This document shows, one piece after another, positions 13,052 through 13,444 of a stretch of DNA of 13,444 nucleotides. Location: NCBI GenBank assembly GCA_018267355.1, contig JAFDYP010000413.1, forward strand, positions 1 through 13,444. Direction: 5' to 3'. A program made the translations under genes and the position numbers. Numbering within the stretch: the stretch's first letter is position 1; each line of letters opens with the position of its first letter. Source of the DNA: Bacteroidota bacterium. GTDB taxonomy: Bacteria; Bacteroidota; Bacteroidia; Chitinophagales; LD1. A model generated the notes under the pieces. That model was not told where the DNA came from, did not search any database, and saw only the letters and a program-made list of their open reading frames with translations.

Positions 13052-13444
13052 TCATGAAAAAGATACTACTCATAGAAGACAATGCGGACGTACGCGAGAA
13101 TACAGCAGAGATACTGGAGCTGGCCAAGTTTCAGGTGGTCACTGCTGCCAATGGCAAGATAGGGGTGGATATGGCTATCAAAGAAAAGCCAGACCTCATC
13201 ATTTGCGATATCATGATGCCTGAGCTGGATGGCTACGGTGTACTGCACATGCTGGGCAGGCAGACCGAGACAGCCTCTATCCCTTTTATATTCCTCACTG
13301 CCAAAACAGAACGGGCCGATATCCGCAAGGGTATGGAGATGGGTGCTGACGACTACCTGACCAAGCCTTTTGACGACATAGAGCTGCTAAATGCTATAGA
13401 AACGCGCTTCCGCAAAAATGACCTGGTCAAGAAAGAATTCGCAA
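13048..13444 (+). CDS. Response regulator, receiver domain complete, output domain beyond window
   Basis: The frame starts at ATG 13048, overlapping the kinase stop (ATGA), and stays open for 132 codons to the window end; a second in-frame ATG lies at 13054. The receiver domain is canonical: acidic pocket EDN (Glu10-Asp11), phospho-acceptor Asp54 in ICDIMMPELDG, Thr84 in FLTAK and Lys106 in TKPF. A charged linker (RFRKNDLVKKEF) follows, so a further output domain is likely but not visible. It should receive phosphate from the adjacent PAS kinase. DNA binding cannot be assumed. Confidence 0.93.
   Translation, partial: MIMKKILLIEDNADVRENTAEILELAKFQVVTAANGKIGVDMAIKEKPDLIICDIMMPELDGYGVLHMLGRQTETASIPFIFLTAKTERADIRKGMEMGADDYLTKPFDDIELLNAIETRFRKNDLVKKEFA

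Overview
The window looks like a chromosomal segment from a member of the Bacteroidota, probably near Chitinophagaceae or a related group (inference). The evidence is a PorT-type type IX secretion gene next to menG/ubiE, several promoter-like TAnnTTTG elements, starts with little or no Shine-Dalgarno sequence, a tmRNA that does not encode its 3' CCA, and the low-complexity intergenic repeats typical of this phylum. Base composition is near 50% GC throughout, with no sign of an insertion sequence, phage or recent island.

Left part, all minus strand (read from 8435 down to 1). A compact set of seven genes runs ACP, SDR ketoreductase, metallo-beta-lactamase-fold hydrolase, KAS III, acyl-AMP ligase, GNAT-like acyltransferase, family 2 glycosyltransferase. 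Most junctions are 3-4 nt gaps or an ATGA overlap; only KAS III is set off by a 57 nt gap. I read it as an operon that builds a short (probably 3-hydroxy) acyl group on a dedicated carrier protein, moves it onto a sugar, and adds that sugar to a surface glycan. Downstream on the same strand, after an 80 nt gap with a small direct repeat, come menG/ubiE (menaquinone methylation) and an overlapping porT. A secreted helical protein of unknown function, cut by the window edge, follows.

Middle (8436-9100). The region holds a large imperfect inverted repeat, a promoter, the tmRNA gene ssrA (tag GENTLAMAA) and a strong hairpin terminator. The terminator also sits at the 3' end of a convergent Mpo1-like (DUF962) membrane protein gene.

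Right part, plus strand. A HemG-like flavodoxin (protoporphyrinogen oxidase candidate) has a promoter overlapped by a perfect palindrome. It is followed by a beta-CASP RNA-processing nuclease, a soluble PAS histidine kinase and a response regulator cut by the window end. The last three genes are joined by ATGA overlaps, so a putative RNA nuclease and a two-component system share one transcript.

The most interesting points are the acyl-glycan operon, its position beside a type IX secretion gene, and the nuclease/two-component coupling. All functional statements rest on motif reading without database searches.
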